This document shows, one piece after another, positions 46,954 through 56,872 of a stretch of DNA of 64,000 nucleotides (position 1 is its first letter; each line of letters opens with the position of its first letter). Under the pieces are notes generated by a model that had not been told where the DNA came from, did no database searches, and saw nothing but the letters and a program-made list of their open reading frames with translations. The translations under genes were made by a program, and so were the position numbers. Origin of the DNA: Candidatus Methylobacter favarea (lineage in GTDB: Bacteria; Pseudomonadota; Gammaproteobacteria; Methylococcales; Methylomonadaceae); assembly GCF_902806695.1 (NCBI RefSeq), contig NZ_CADCXN010000124.1:33999-97998 (forward strand). The letters run 5' to 3'.

Positions 46954-47583
46954 ATGAATAAAGTAAATTTTTTTCAACTGGTTTTGATAGGGTTGGTTTT
47001 TCATACCGGCACGGGCTATGCCGAAGATAAACCCGTTAAGCAATTGAAAGCCTTTCTGGCTGCCTCAAAATCACTTACAGCTGATTTTAAACAGGTGCTG
47101 ATTGATGAAGCCGGCAACCCTGCTCAAACCAGTTATGGCGTTTTTTATCTCCAGCGGCCAGGAAAATTTCGCTGGGATTATCAAAAACCGTTTCAACAGC
47201 AAATTGTTTCCAATTCAGGCAAGGTCTGGTTTTATGACGCTGATCTGGAGCAGGTTACCATCAAGAAGCTGGATGAGTCGCTGGGCTCTACTCCGGCATT
47301 ACTGCTAAGCGGCGACGTATCGCTGGAAGATAATTACACGATGGAACAGCAAGGCGTCGATGGCGATATGCAATGGATAAAGCTGTTACCTAAAAATTCA
47401 GAAAGCAGTTTTAAATATATATTGATAGGTTTGAATAAAGGCTCGCTGGGCGGAATGGAGATAAGCGATAATTTTGGCCAGCTTACCCGTATATATTTTT
47501 CCCATGTTGTGCTGAATCCGCCTATTAAACAGACTGTATTTCGATTTCAAGCACCCAAGGGGGTCGATGTTTTTGCTGAATAA
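46954..47583 (+). CDS. lolA: outer-membrane lipoprotein carrier protein LolA
   Basis: Periplasmic shuttle that takes lipoproteins from the LolCDE complex to LolB. The 209 residues start with a signal peptide (FFQLVLIGLVFHTGTGYA) and show the family core: LTADFKQVLIDEAG, QRPGKFRWDYQKPFQQQIVS, KVWFYDADLEQVTIKKL and FRFQAPKGVDVF at the end. The rarA gene follows after 78 bases; lolA-rarA is a common gammaproteobacterial order. Confidence 0.95.
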   Translation: MNKVNFFQLVLIGLVFHTGTGYAEDKPVKQLKAFLAASKSLTADFKQVLIDEAGNPAQTSYGVFYLQRPGKFRWDYQKPFQQQIVSNSGKVWFYDADLEQVTIKKLDESLGSTPALLLSGDVSLEDNYTMEQQGVDGDMQWIKLLPKNSESSFKYILIGLNKGSLGGMEISDNFGQLTRIYFSHVVLNPPIKQTVFRFQAPKGVDVFAE

Positions 47584-47661
47584 AATCAGAACTCAGGGCG
47601 AAAGAACCGGGGCGGGAATTTTTTATCTAGCAGCTTTTCCCCTTGGGCCTGTCTTTGCGTC

Positions 47662-48969
47662 ATGAACGAAGATTTGACCCGGCCACTCGCCGACAGGATG
47701 CGGCCCTTATTATTGGATGATTATGTGGGTCAGCAGCATATTTTGAAACCCGGCAAGCCGCTTTATGAGGCAATCGCATCCGGCCGGCTGCACTCGATGA
47801 TTTTTTGGGGGCCGCCCGGCACTGGCAAGACTACGCTGGCCCGATTAATCGCCCATCATTCAAATGCGGAATTTATGTCGGTTTCCGCGGTATTGGCCGG
47901 TGTTAAGGAAATCAGGGCTGCTGTTGAAGAGGCTAAAAAAATCCGCAAGGAGCAAGCCAGACGCACGATTTTATTTGTTGACGAAGCACATCGTTTTAAT
48001 AAATCCCAACAGGACGCTTTTCTTCCACATCTGGAAGACGGCACAGTTTACTTTATAGGCGCAACGACTGAAAACCCGTCTTTTGCCCTCAATAACGCCT
48101 TGTTGTCGCGGGCTCGCGTTTATGTGCTTAATTCATTAGGCAGCGAAGATTTGCTTGCTGTGTTAAAAAAGGCGCTGACTGATAAGAAACGGGGTCTGGG
48201 CGGTCTGGCTATTGAAATGCCGGATGAAATTAAAATTCAATTCGCCCAGGCTGCTGACGGCGATGCCAGGACGTTATTAAATTTACTTGAAATCGCCGTC
48301 GAGCTTGCCGCTGCAAAAGACAGTCGGACTCTTGATGAGGCCATCGCAGCCGAAGTGCTTTCCGGCGGCGTCAGGCGTTTTGATAGGCAGGGCGACGAAT
48401 TTTATAACCAGATTTCCGCCTTGCATAAATCCGTACGCGGCAGTTCTCCCGATGCTGCGCTTTATTGGCTGTGCAGAATGATGGACGGCGGCTGTGATTT
48501 GGCTTATTTAGCCCGGCGAATCATCAGAATGGCATCCGAAGATATAGGCAATGCGGATCCCAGAGCCCTTCAGATTGCCATCAATGCCTGGGAAACTCAG
48601 GAACGGCTGGGCAGCCCCGAAGGCGAGCTGGCCTTGGCGCAGGCTGTTGTATATCTGGCTTGCGCGCCTAAAAGTAATGCAGTTTATATGGCCTATAATG
48701 CCGCTATGCATGATGCCAGAAAAAGCGGCAGTCTGGCTGTTCCGGCGCATTTAAGAAATGCGCCTACAAAATTAATGAAATCGCTGGATTACGGCAAGGA
48801 CTATCGCTACGTCCATAATGAACCGGAAGCTTATGCGGCCGGTGAAAACTATTTGCCGGCTGAACTGGCAGGTGCGCATTATTACCAGCCTGTGGAAAGA
48901 GGGTTGGAGATTAAAATCAAGGAAAAACTAAAGCATCTGAAAGACCTGGATAAAAAATTCCCGCTTTAG
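47662..48969 (+). CDS. rarA: replication-associated recombination protein RarA
   Basis: AAA+ ATPase of the RarA/MgsA/WRNIP1 family that acts at stalled replication forks. The 435 residues begin with PLADRMRPLLLDDYVGQQHI. Walker A is GPPGTGKTT at about 51-59, Walker B DEAHRFNKSQQDAFLPHLE, sensor 1 GATTENPSFALN. The C-terminal tetramerisation domain has RGSSPDAALYWLCRMMDGG. Confidence 0.96.
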   Translation: MNEDLTRPLADRMRPLLLDDYVGQQHILKPGKPLYEAIASGRLHSMIFWGPPGTGKTTLARLIAHHSNAEFMSVSAVLAGVKEIRAAVEEAKKIRKEQARRTILFVDEAHRFNKSQQDAFLPHLEDGTVYFIGATTENPSFALNNALLSRARVYVLNSLGSEDLLAVLKKALTDKKRGLGGLAIEMPDEIKIQFAQAADGDARTLLNLLEIAVELAAAKDSRTLDEAIAAEVLSGGVRRFDRQGDEFYNQISALHKSVRGSSPDAALYWLCRMMDGGCDLAYLARRIIRMASEDIGNADPRALQIAINAWETQERLGSPEGELALAQAVVYLACAPKSNAVYMAYNAAMHDARKSGSLAVPAHLRNAPTKLMKSLDYGKDYRYVHNEPEAYAAGENYLPAELAGAHYYQPVERGLEIKIKEKLKHLKDLDKKFPL

Positions 48970-49009
48970 CTATTCCAATCTACCCTATCCGCATTCGCCC
49001 GAGACGGTT

Positions 49010-49756
49010 TTAATTGTTGGCTGAATACTTCCTGGAGCCAAGATTTTGCATTTGCCTGAGTATCCAGAGTTGTCGCCTGAATAAATAGCGCGAGGGCTGT
49101 GTTGCCCGAAATCGTAACGGATTAGGTAAAGTTGCCGCCAGCATGGCCGCCTGCGACCGGCTGAGTTGCTTTGCGGAGACGCCAAAATAGCGCTGACTTG
49201 CCGCCTCTATGCCAAATAAATGATCGCCGAATTCAGCTATGTTAAGGTAAACCAGCAATATCCGTTCCTTGCTCCACAAGCCTTCTATGAGCAGGGTAAA
49301 CCATACCTCAAGGCCCTTGCGGAGGAAATTTTTGGAAGGCATCAGAAATAAATTTTTAGCGACTTGCTGTGAAATGGTACTCGCTCCCCTGAGCCGTCCG
49401 CCATCCATATAAACATTAATTGAGGATTGTATGGAGTGCAGGTCAAATCCCGAGTGCTCAAAAAAGCGTTGGTCTTCGGCCGCAATAACGGCTGAATACG
49501 CATGAGGAGAAATTTTTTTTGAGCTTACCCAGTGGTAGCGAATTGATTTGAATAATCGGCCTTCCGCCAAATCCTGAGCATGCCGGTATAACATAAAGGC
49601 TGATGTTGGCGGAGGCAGCCAGCGCAGCAATGTTACCAGAACGATCGATGATGCCATAAACGTCAGTAGTAAATAAAGCAGCACATTCCGCAGCCTTACT
49701 CCCATAGATAACGATCGACGCCGCCTGCTCCTTGAGGAATGAAATTTTTTTGCCAA
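49010..49756 (-). CDS. mtgA: monofunctional peptidoglycan transglycosylase
   Basis: Glycosyltransferase family 51 enzyme that polymerises lipid II. The 248 residues have a membrane anchor (NVLLYLLLTFMASSIVLVTL) and the catalytic motifs AAEDQRFFEHSGFDLHSI, GASTISQQVAKNLFL and RKGLEVWFTLLIEGLWSKER. It is convergent with rarA. Confidence 0.95.
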   Translation of the reverse strand: MAKKFHSSRSRRRRSLSMGVRLRNVLLYLLLTFMASSIVLVTLLRWLPPPTSAFMLYRHAQDLAEGRLFKSIRYHWVSSKKISPHAYSAVIAAEDQRFFEHSGFDLHSIQSSINVYMDGGRLRGASTISQQVAKNLFLMPSKNFLRKGLEVWFTLLIEGLWSKERILLVYLNIAEFGDHLFGIEAASQRYFGVSAKQLSRSQAAMLAATLPNPLRFRATQPSRYLFRRQLWILRQMQNLGSRKYSANN

Positions 49757-50111
49757 GCTGTAATTAACTACCGACTCTCAATCATGAATAGATGCTTTCA
49801 TTCCTGTTTTTTAGACAACAGGGCTTCAGGCTTAATTTTTATCTATCATAAAGCCGATAGACGCCGATTAACAATCAACTTGTGCGGGCTTTGCAGATAA
49901 GTTTCCGGAACACTTGTTGGCCCTAACTTTTTCAAGCAAGAAATTTCCAGGGCTTGAAGGTACTGGCCAGGAATTTATCCTGATAGACATGGGCAATTTT
50001 CAAGTAAGTACAATAAGAGCCAATGTCTGGCAAGTTAAAAAATGCGATAATTATGCTGTTTGTAATATTATGACAGGCAATCGATTATCATTATGAAAAG
50101 GAATTTCCAGC
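49757..50111. other. intergenic region mtgA to the sulfatase-modifying-type gene
   Basis: About 355 bases between divergent genes, holding promoters for both. A small inverted repeat (CCTGTT and AACAGG, about 49802-49822) is present. The plus-strand frame 49914-50096 lacks a ribosome-binding site and similarity, so I do not call it. Confidence 0.4.
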
Positions 50112-51170
50112 ATGCAGATCAGTAAAGCGATATGTCTGGTATTGAGTCTATTGCTCGGGTTTTTTGCAGGCATGGCAAAAGCCCGGCCAAAAAGTGATTT
50201 GGTCAAAATTAAAAACCTTCAGGAGAATGTAGCCAAATTAAAACCGGCTGATAGCGACGTCTCTGGCAGAGTTCAAGAACCAGGCAGACGAATAGTCACG
50301 TCTTTAAAAATTCCGCAGCTGCAAAAGGCCACCGTCTTACTGCCCAATGTTGTTAATATCCCGGCTGGGTGTTTCCAGATGGGCAGTTCGGAAACAGAAA
50401 AGGGGCGCAGTGATGACGAAATGCTTCACCGAGTCTGTATCAAAGGTTTTAAAGTGGCCAAAACTGAAGTGACTGTAGAAGAGTTCAGCAGATTTGTCAT
50501 TGCCACGCATTTTATTACTGATGCAGAACAGAATAGAGAAGAACAAGGCTGCTGGAGCTATGAAAAAAACTCTAAAAAGCCCTGGGCTTGGCGGTCATGG
50601 GCAAGCTGGAAGAAGCCTATTCAGGGTCCCTATCTGATAAAAACCTGGCCCGTTTCCTGCGTAAGTTTGAACGATGTAATGGCTTATATTGATTGGTTGA
50701 ACCGGGAAACGGGCCAGCAATACAGGCTGCCTACAGAAGCCGAATGGGAATATACAGCCAGAGCAAAAACCGCAACTGCACGGTATTGGGGAAATAATCC
50801 TGATATAGCTTGCGGCTATGCGAATGTAGCTGACAACACAAAATCAGGGTCCTTCAAATGGCCTGAGACGCATAATTGCCAGGATGGTTATTTTTATGCG
50901 GCTACCGTAGGTAAATTTCGCGCCAATAACTTTAATCTTCATGACATGCTGGGCAATGTATGGGAATGGACATGCTCGAAATATGAGGAGAAATATACTG
51001 GTAATGAAGATGTTTGCATTAATGCAAAACCGGTTAATGAGTTATTGATTTCAATTCGCGGCGGCGGGTGGAATGCAGACGCCGCCAGACTTCGGGCCGC
51101 ATCCCGTAATTGGAGTGTAGCCTGGTCGCGCCAGGCCAATCTTGGTTTCCGGCTGGTTAAAGTGCGCTAA
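50112..51170 (+). CDS. formylglycine-generating enzyme (SUMF1/EgtB-like) family protein
   Basis: A 352-residue exported protein: signal peptide (AICLVLSLLLGFFAGMAKA), a linker, then a C-type-lectin-like FGE-sulfatase domain from about residue 77. Landmarks are VNIPAGCFQMGSSETEKG, KTEVTVEEFSRFV, YRLPTEAEWEYTARA, LHDMLGNVWEWTCSKYE and SIRGGGWNADAARLRAASRN. Many relatives do not make formylglycine, and no sulfatase gene is nearby, so the activity is uncertain. Paired cysteines fit a periplasmic location. Confidence 0.88.
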   Translation: MQISKAICLVLSLLLGFFAGMAKARPKSDLVKIKNLQENVAKLKPADSDVSGRVQEPGRRIVTSLKIPQLQKATVLLPNVVNIPAGCFQMGSSETEKGRSDDEMLHRVCIKGFKVAKTEVTVEEFSRFVIATHFITDAEQNREEQGCWSYEKNSKKPWAWRSWASWKKPIQGPYLIKTWPVSCVSLNDVMAYIDWLNRETGQQYRLPTEAEWEYTARAKTATARYWGNNPDIACGYANVADNTKSGSFKWPETHNCQDGYFYAATVGKFRANNFNLHDMLGNVWEWTCSKYEEKYTGNEDVCINAKPVNELLISIRGGGWNADAARLRAASRNWSVAWSRQANLGFRLVKVR

Positions 51171-51200
51171 CGACTGAACTGATTCCGGCTTCAGCCATAG

Positions 51201-51848
51201 CTATTGGATAGGGCCGGCTGGCGTTTCGGTTTCGACCTGGGGCGCTGCTTCTTCGACAGCAGGTGTTGTTGCGCCTTCAACAGCTGACCCGGAACGGGAT
51301 CCTGCGGAGCCCACTTCTTTTGATTCAAGCAAAACTTTCGCATCCGGTCCCATAGGTACGGAAAAATCAGTAGATGAAATGATATTCTTGCTATGCAAGT
51401 CAACAATTCGAAGCGATACATAGGCGTTTTTCTTCCCCGGAGCATATACGCCGCCTACTATTACCGCCGGACGATAAGGCTTAAGCTCGGCTTTGGCATC
51501 ATCGGAAAGGTGCAGGGCGCCTTTATCCTGCATGACAAACAGATCTATCGGCATTTCCATGCCAATAATCTGATAGCCTGAATTATGAAAAGCCGAAGCG
51601 ATCTGGTCTGAAATAATACGACCAAATGAAGAAGTCTTGTTCAAGTTATCTACATTCAGAAGCGTACTGACGACTACCAGGGAATTTTTAGGCAGCGTCC
51701 TTTTAAGATTATCTTTAAGCTCGCAAGTTGCATCATAGCTGACTTCGACCAGATCTGCGTCTTTCGTTTCATACTGACGGAAATAGGCGCAGCCATTCAT
51801 CGATGCGATTAGCAGAGCTGAAATGAAAATGGTCGCTGTTTTTAACAT
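51201..51848 (-). CDS. FlgO-like outer-membrane lipoprotein
   Basis: A 215-residue protein with a lipoprotein signal (ISALLIASMNGC, lipobox cysteine at about 20) and a FlgO-type domain: LPKNSLVVVSTLLNVDNLNK, SFGRIISDQIASAFHNSGYQ, PAVIVGGVYAPGKKNAYVSL. The last 40 residues are a Glu/Ala/Pro-rich low-complexity tail. FlgO belongs to the flagellar outer membrane in Vibrio, but no flagellar genes are here and many members lie outside flagellar loci. The gene converges with the FGE-like gene. Confidence 0.8.
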   Translation of the reverse strand: MLKTATIFISALLIASMNGCAYFRQYETKDADLVEVSYDATCELKDNLKRTLPKNSLVVVSTLLNVDNLNKTSSFGRIISDQIASAFHNSGYQIIGMEMPIDLFVMQDKGALHLSDDAKAELKPYRPAVIVGGVYAPGKKNAYVSLRIVDLHSKNIISSTDFSVPMGPDAKVLLESKEVGSAGSRSGSAVEGATTPAVEEAAPQVETETPAGPIQ

Positions 51849-52153
51849 TCTTAATCTCCTTGACTATAGGTTTCTGAGCATAACGGCTTTCAGGTATTCC
51901 TTTTTCTATTATGCAGTGCTTATCTTCGGGTGAAGGGTATAAAAGCTAAAAGATTATAAAAATCCTCTTAAATACTAGTTTATCACTGAATCGGTGGCAA
52001 GCCGGGAAAATTTGAACTTTGCAATTAATGAGCTTTGGTTCTCGCCTTTTTCCCGAGCAAGCAGTTATAAAAAAATCTCAAAAAGCCTCATAATTGCAGT
52101 AGATAAGAAAGCCGGCGTTACGGTATAGTTAAATTCGTCTACGGGTAAAGCTC

Positions 52154-53332
52154 ATGATTGAAACCGATGTCATTATTATCGGGGCGGGCGCAGCGGGGCT
52201 GATGTGCGCCATTGAAGCGGGCAAACGCGCCCGCAGGGTGAGGGTTTTGGATCATGCCAATAAAGCGGGGAAAAAAATTCTGATGTCCGGAGGCGGCCGC
52301 TGTAACTTCACTAATTATTTTATTGAACCCGGACATTTCATTTCCACTAATCCGGATTTTTGCAAGTCCCCGCTGAGCCGCTATAGCCCGTGGGACTTTC
52401 TGGCTTTAATCGAAAAATACCGGATAGCATTTCATGAAAAAGATCACGGACAGTTGTTTTGTAATGAAAGCGCCAGAAGTATTCTGGCTATGCTGTTATC
52501 AGAATGCGCTCAGGCCGGCGTGATTGTGCAGTTGAATACGCGCATAGATGCCATTGAACGACTCGCCAAGCAATTTTATATAAAAACCGGTAACGGCGGT
52601 TTTGTCTGCAAATCGCTGGTCATCGCGACAGGCGGATTATCAATACCCAAGATGGGCGCTACGCCCTTGGGCTATAAAATTGCCGAGCAATTTGGCATAC
52701 CTGTGGTATCAACGCGAGCAGGTCTGGTGCCTTTAACCCTGCATCCGGCGGATAAAGATAAACTTTCACCTTTATCCGGAATTGCGCAGCCGTGCCTGAT
52801 CAGCAATAAAAATCAAAGCTTTCAGGAGAACATCCTGTTTACTCATCGCGGACTGAGCGGGCCGGCCGTGCTACAAATTTCGTCCTATTGGCAGCCTGGA
52901 GAAGAGCTTATCGTTAACCTGCTGCCTCAGGTAATTTTAAGCGCAGAGCTGAAATCAAAGCGGCGGCAAAAAATAAAAAGCACTTTAAAAACCATTCTGG
53001 ATAACTATTTGCCCAGGCGATTGATCAGGTGCTTATTAAATGAGGATTTGCTGAATTTGTCATTACAGGATTTATCTGACCGGCAGCTTCAGCAGATTTC
53101 TGATCAGCTTCAGAACTGGTCAATCAGGCCCAATGGCACTGAAGGCTATCGTACCGCCGAAGTTACCCTCGGTGGAGTTGACTGCAATGCTATTTCTTCT
53201 AAAACGATGGAAAGCAAGAAGATAGCGGGACTTTATTTTATTGGCGAGGTTATGGATGTGACCGGCTGGCTGGGCGGCTACAACTTTCAATGGGCATGGT
53301 CATCGGGGTGGTGTGCGGGCCAGTATGTATAA
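52154..53332 (+). CDS. HI0933/BaiN-like NAD(P)/FAD-dependent oxidoreductase
   Basis: A 392-residue flavoprotein. The N-terminal Rossmann motif is VIIIGAGAAGLMCAIEAGKR, then GKKILMSGGGRCNFTN, both family signatures. LVIATGGLSIPKMGATPLGY and LFTHRGLSGPAVLQISSYW are in the middle. The FAD-binding end GLYFIGEVMDVTGWLGGYNF closes it. Members such as E. coli YhiN are uncharacterised; the substrate is unknown. Confidence 0.92.
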   Translation: MIETDVIIIGAGAAGLMCAIEAGKRARRVRVLDHANKAGKKILMSGGGRCNFTNYFIEPGHFISTNPDFCKSPLSRYSPWDFLALIEKYRIAFHEKDHGQLFCNESARSILAMLLSECAQAGVIVQLNTRIDAIERLAKQFYIKTGNGGFVCKSLVIATGGLSIPKMGATPLGYKIAEQFGIPVVSTRAGLVPLTLHPADKDKLSPLSGIAQPCLISNKNQSFQENILFTHRGLSGPAVLQISSYWQPGEELIVNLLPQVILSAELKSKRRQKIKSTLKTILDNYLPRRLIRCLLNEDLLNLSLQDLSDRQLQQISDQLQNWSIRPNGTEGYRTAEVTLGGVDCNAISSKTMESKKIAGLYFIGEVMDVTGWLGGYNFQWAWSSGWCAGQYV

Positions 53333-53580
53333 AAAATATTAATTCGCACAATGTTTGCAACCTATAAACAATTGCATAGGTATGAACCTGCCCTGGTTAC
53401 AAGAGCTGGTCCTGATCTATACTTTACTCCTCTTCCAGATAGTATTTCAGATGCTGAACAAAGCATAAACTGGCCCTGAAGATTTGAAGCCAGCGCTTCA
53501 TGCGCCCAGCTCTAGCTGAAACGTCGGGATTTTCAGCTGAAACAAGAGAAGACTTATTATGATCCTTTTATTAAAAAACG

Positions 53581-54297
53581 ATGAAACCCTTCCTTAATAA
53601 AAATTCCGTTACTAATCTGATCGCCGTTGCTATTATTTTAACAGGCTACCTTTTTCAACAGGAATTAATCAAATCAGTTGGTTTTTTTGCCCTGTCCGGT
53701 GCCATCACGAATTGGTTGGCAATTTATATGCTATTTGAGGAAGTTCCTTTTTTATACGGTTCTGGCGTTATACCGAACCGGTTTGAAGAATTTAAGTTCT
53801 CAATCAAGCAACTGATGATGCAGCAGTTTTTTACCCTGAACAATATTGAACAGTTTATTGAAACTGAGGAACAGCAGGCCGGCAAGGTGCTGAATCTTAC
53901 GCTTTTGCTAAAGGCGATCGATTATGACAAAATTTATGAAAGCCTGGTCTCATCGATTATGGCATCCTCTTTTGGCGGCCTGTTGGTGATGATGGGCGGA
54001 GAAGAAGCTCTGGCGCCGTTAAAAGCCCCGGTTACCGAAAAAATAAAAATCACTGTGGCCGAAATGGTTGAGTCCAACCATTTTAAATCCGCCCTGCAGC
54101 ATAGCCTGGATGCTCACAAAATCAGCGAAGATATTATCGGTAAAATTGAAACAGTGATTGATAAACGCCTCAATGAATTAACTCCGCAACTGGTCAAGGA
54201 GATGGTTCAGGCGATTATTCGCGAGCATCTGGGCTGGCTGGTGGTGTGGGGCGGCGTATTCGGCGGCTTGCTGGGCGCCTTGTTCGTGTACTTTTAA
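53581..54297 (+). CDS. DUF445 family membrane protein
   Basis: A 238-residue protein of the DUF445 family with membrane segments at both ends: near 10-50 (AVAIILTGYLFQ, GAITNWLAIYMLFE) and at the C-terminus (WLVVWGGVFGGLLGALFVYF). The family motif GAITNWLAIYMLFEEVPFLY and GVIPNRFEEFK is clear. The function is not known. It overlaps the next gene by one base. Confidence 0.88.
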   Translation: MKPFLNKNSVTNLIAVAIILTGYLFQQELIKSVGFFALSGAITNWLAIYMLFEEVPFLYGSGVIPNRFEEFKFSIKQLMMQQFFTLNNIEQFIETEEQQAGKVLNLTLLLKAIDYDKIYESLVSSIMASSFGGLLVMMGGEEALAPLKAPVTEKIKITVAEMVESNHFKSALQHSLDAHKISEDIIGKIETVIDKRLNELTPQLVKEMVQAIIREHLGWLVVWGGVFGGLLGALFVYF

Positions 54298-55073
54298 TGG
54301 CTGGCGTGGATTTGGCCTTTGAGGAATTCGGCAGGCAGGATGATTTGCCCCTGATCATCCTGCATGGTTTTTTTGCGTCCTCGCGTAACTGGCGAAGCGT
54401 AGCGGAAAAATTGTCGGCTGAATTTCATGTTTACGCGCTGGATCTACGCAATCATGGCAACTCTCCTCACCATCCTCTTATGGATTATCCCGCCATGGCA
54501 GCCGATCTGTTGCTGTTTCTTGATAATCACCGGTTAAAATCAGCCAGTTTGCTGGGCCATAGCATGGGCGGCAAGGTGGCCATGTGGTTTGCGCTTAATT
54601 ATCCCGGCTATGTCCATAAACTCATTGTTGTTGATATTGCGCCGGTGAGCTACCCGCATAGCTTCGATGAGCTGATTCTGGCGTTAAAGGAATTGCCGCT
54701 GGGTGAAATCAGCAATCGTAAACAGGCCGAGATGCGGCTTGCCTCTGCTATTCCGGCATTGAGTTACCGGCAGTTTCTGCTGCAAAATCTTGTTTTGAAA
54801 AATAGCGCTTATTGCTGGCGAATTGATCTGGATATTTTTTACCGCATGGCGCCGAATATTATAGCGTTTCCGGATGCCAGTCATTTGGCCCCATTTACGG
54901 GAGAAGCCTTGTTTATTGCCGGCGAAGATTCAGACTATATCAAGCCTGATGACATAGCCGGATTATTTCCCCAAGCTACTCTGAAGGTTATCGCCAAGGC
55001 CGGACACTGGCTGCATGTGCAGCAGCCGGAGGTTTTTATAGCGCTGGTGGAAAAATTTTTACAACATGAGTAA
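54297..55073 (+). CDS. alpha/beta hydrolase, YbfF-like esterase
   Basis: A 258-residue hydrolase starting at 54297 (MAGVDLAFEEFGRQD); its ATG shares a base with the previous stop (TAATG). The nucleophile elbow is GHSMGGK (about 97-103), the oxyanion-hole region is LHGFFASSRNW, and the catalytic histidine is in KAGHWLHVQQPE. The closest known group is YbfF, an acyl-CoA/short-chain esterase (254 residues in E. coli). The longer frame to 54246 starts inside the DUF445 gene. Confidence 0.9.
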   Translation: MAGVDLAFEEFGRQDDLPLIILHGFFASSRNWRSVAEKLSAEFHVYALDLRNHGNSPHHPLMDYPAMAADLLLFLDNHRLKSASLLGHSMGGKVAMWFALNYPGYVHKLIVVDIAPVSYPHSFDELILALKELPLGEISNRKQAEMRLASAIPALSYRQFLLQNLVLKNSAYCWRIDLDIFYRMAPNIIAFPDASHLAPFTGEALFIAGEDSDYIKPDDIAGLFPQATLKVIAKAGHWLHVQQPEVFIALVEKFLQHE

Positions 55074-55126
55074 AAAAAAACCTCTTGCTGCCGATAGTTA
55101 TCGTCAGCTAAAACAGGTTTTTGATT

Positions 55127-56359
55127 ATGCAGGCGTGGCTACGGGTTATTATCATTACTTTATTACCGCTAAGCATGCGGAGCTTTGCGGATTATTATCA
55201 GACCCCTATGCAGGAGGTCCAGTGGCAGGCCACGGGCAGCCGCACTGTCTGTTATTTGCAGCAGCTTATTCCCTTTTACGGCAGCGCTGATTTTATCCAA
55301 CGGGCCGGCGAACCCCTGCAGTTTTCAATACAGGAACAACGCCATAAGTCTCCTGTGATCAAGGCCACTTTAACAGCCATGCCCTCGCCGTGGATGCCTG
55401 ATGCGGCATTTTCTTCCTCTGCCTATCCGGTCTATCTGGATCAAGCGGGTGACAGTGACGGCTACGGCCGGTTATCAGTATACGGCGATGCGGCCGAATC
55501 GATGCTTGACATTTTATTACAGGGACACTATCCAACCTTTACCTACCTGCGAAATTCTTCTGTCATTAATCTCGAAGAAACCCGCGTTGAGGTATCTTCA
55601 ATCAACTTTAGCGATAGCTATAAAGAATTCCTGAATTGCCGTAATAATCTGCATCCGGTTGCGGCGCAAAATTATACGGTTCAAACTCGAGTGCAGGAAC
55701 AGCAAAAACAGGACATTCAAAACCTGCAAAGCAGCACCTTGTTTTTTAATCAAGGCAGTAACCGCCTGAATATATTGGCTAAGCGGGAACTTGCTAAAAT
55801 TGCTGATTACATGAAACAGTCTTCGGAAATGAAGGTTATTGTCAGTAGTGATACGGCAGTAGCCGGTACTGACAGAGAATGGTTTGCCCGCAGGGCCGCT
55901 GTTGTTATTGCACAACTGAAACAGATGGGCATTTCAGCAAACAGAGTATCAGTCAGGCAATCTTTATCTTCCTGGTCTGAAAGACAAGATAAAGTCATCG
56001 CACTTCATGTATTCGGTCCCGATGACTTGAGATTTTTTTATTTTACCGATAGCAATAATACAAGTTTGCATTCAAAAGATAAACAGCGGCTGGATTTGCT
56101 GGCCCGATATATACGTGAATATTTTAATCAAGGCAGGCTGGTCATCAGTAGTCATACTGATAGCAAGGGTTCAAGAATCGATAATCAGGCCGCTGCCCGG
56201 AAAAGAGGCGAAAATTTCAAGAGTTACCTCGAAAGGAAGGGCGTACCCGCTGCCATGATTCATATCAAAGCCTATGGTGAAGAGCGGCCGATCAGAACCA
56301 ACCGGCGGCCTGAAGGACGTGCGTTAAACAGGCGAGTAATGATTGATTTTGTTGGCTGA
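55127..56359 (+). CDS. MotY-like protein with two OmpA-type regions
   Basis: A 410-residue exported protein. The signal peptide is QAWLRVIIITLLPLSMRSFA. Residues about 22-180 follow the MotY N-terminal pattern (YYQTPMQEVQWQATG, CYLQQLIPFYGSADFIQRAG). Two OmpA-like regions follow: a divergent one at about 210-290 (LFFNQGSNRLNILAKREL) and a clear one at about 300-408 (DKQRLDLLARYIREY, SSHTDSKG, GEERPIRTNRRPEGRALNRR). MotY stabilises sodium-driven flagellar stators in Vibrio; here there is no flagellar neighbour. A frame starting at 55066 overlaps it and is not called. Confidence 0.8.
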   Translation: MQAWLRVIIITLLPLSMRSFADYYQTPMQEVQWQATGSRTVCYLQQLIPFYGSADFIQRAGEPLQFSIQEQRHKSPVIKATLTAMPSPWMPDAAFSSSAYPVYLDQAGDSDGYGRLSVYGDAAESMLDILLQGHYPTFTYLRNSSVINLEETRVEVSSINFSDSYKEFLNCRNNLHPVAAQNYTVQTRVQEQQKQDIQNLQSSTLFFNQGSNRLNILAKRELAKIADYMKQSSEMKVIVSSDTAVAGTDREWFARRAAVVIAQLKQMGISANRVSVRQSLSSWSERQDKVIALHVFGPDDLRFFYFTDSNNTSLHSKDKQRLDLLARYIREYFNQGRLVISSHTDSKGSRIDNQAAARKRGENFKSYLERKGVPAAMIHIKAYGEERPIRTNRRPEGRALNRRVMIDFVG

Positions 56360-56538
56360 TTGCCTATCATAAGCCGAATTTTTTATAATATGACGATAAG
56401 CTGATAAATTATAAAAATTGATGTTCAGTCAGCTTGGCTGCACATGCAGTTTTTTAGCTTTATAATTAATGAATTGTGTTGGCATGCAATTGCAGTTATC
56501 TTAATAAGCAGTTTCATATAAAAATAAGGAGAAACCGG

Positions 56539-56775
56539 ATGTCAAAAGGTCAAAATTTGCAGGATAATTTTCTAAATACGCTTAGAAAGGAGCATACCCC
56601 TGTTTCAATTTTCCTTGTTAATGGAATAAAATTACAGGGAAAGGTAGATTCGTTTGATCAGTATGTGATCATGCTGAAAAATACCGTCAGTCAGATGGTT
56701 TATAAACATGCTATATCGACAATTGTACCGAGTAAGGCAGTCAAACTTATTCGGGATGACGAAACAGGCGAGTAA
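56539..56775 (+). CDS. hfq: RNA chaperone Hfq
   Basis: Ring-forming Sm-like protein that pairs small RNAs with mRNAs. The 78 residues include the Sm1 and Sm2 motifs: [40 protein letters not shown] and the signature [11 protein letters not shown]. Start 56539 ([11 protein letters not shown]) has AAGGAG ten bases upstream. hfq-hflX-hflK-hflC is a conserved gammaproteobacterial cluster. Confidence 0.98.
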   Translation: MSKGQNLQDNFLNTLRKEHTPVSIFLVNGIKLQGKVDSFDQYVIMLKNTVSQMVYKHAISTIVPSKAVKLIRDDETGE

Positions 56776-56872
56776 TCGCTTTCATCACTTCAGGCAAGTC
56801 TCTTGTTGGTTAAGATCATTACAACGCAAGAAAATAAAATCCGCTATATAAACATGTCAATGGAGGGTCTCG

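Noticed and set aside
49914..50096. 60-codon plus-strand frame before the FGE-like gene
   Set aside because: No ribosome-binding site or similarity; it fills a promoter region between divergent genes.
55066..55290. 74-codon frame starting at the end of the YbfF-like gene
   Set aside because: Most of it overlaps the MotY-like gene in another frame, and the sequence has no recognisable features; a short leader peptide cannot be excluded but is unsupported.
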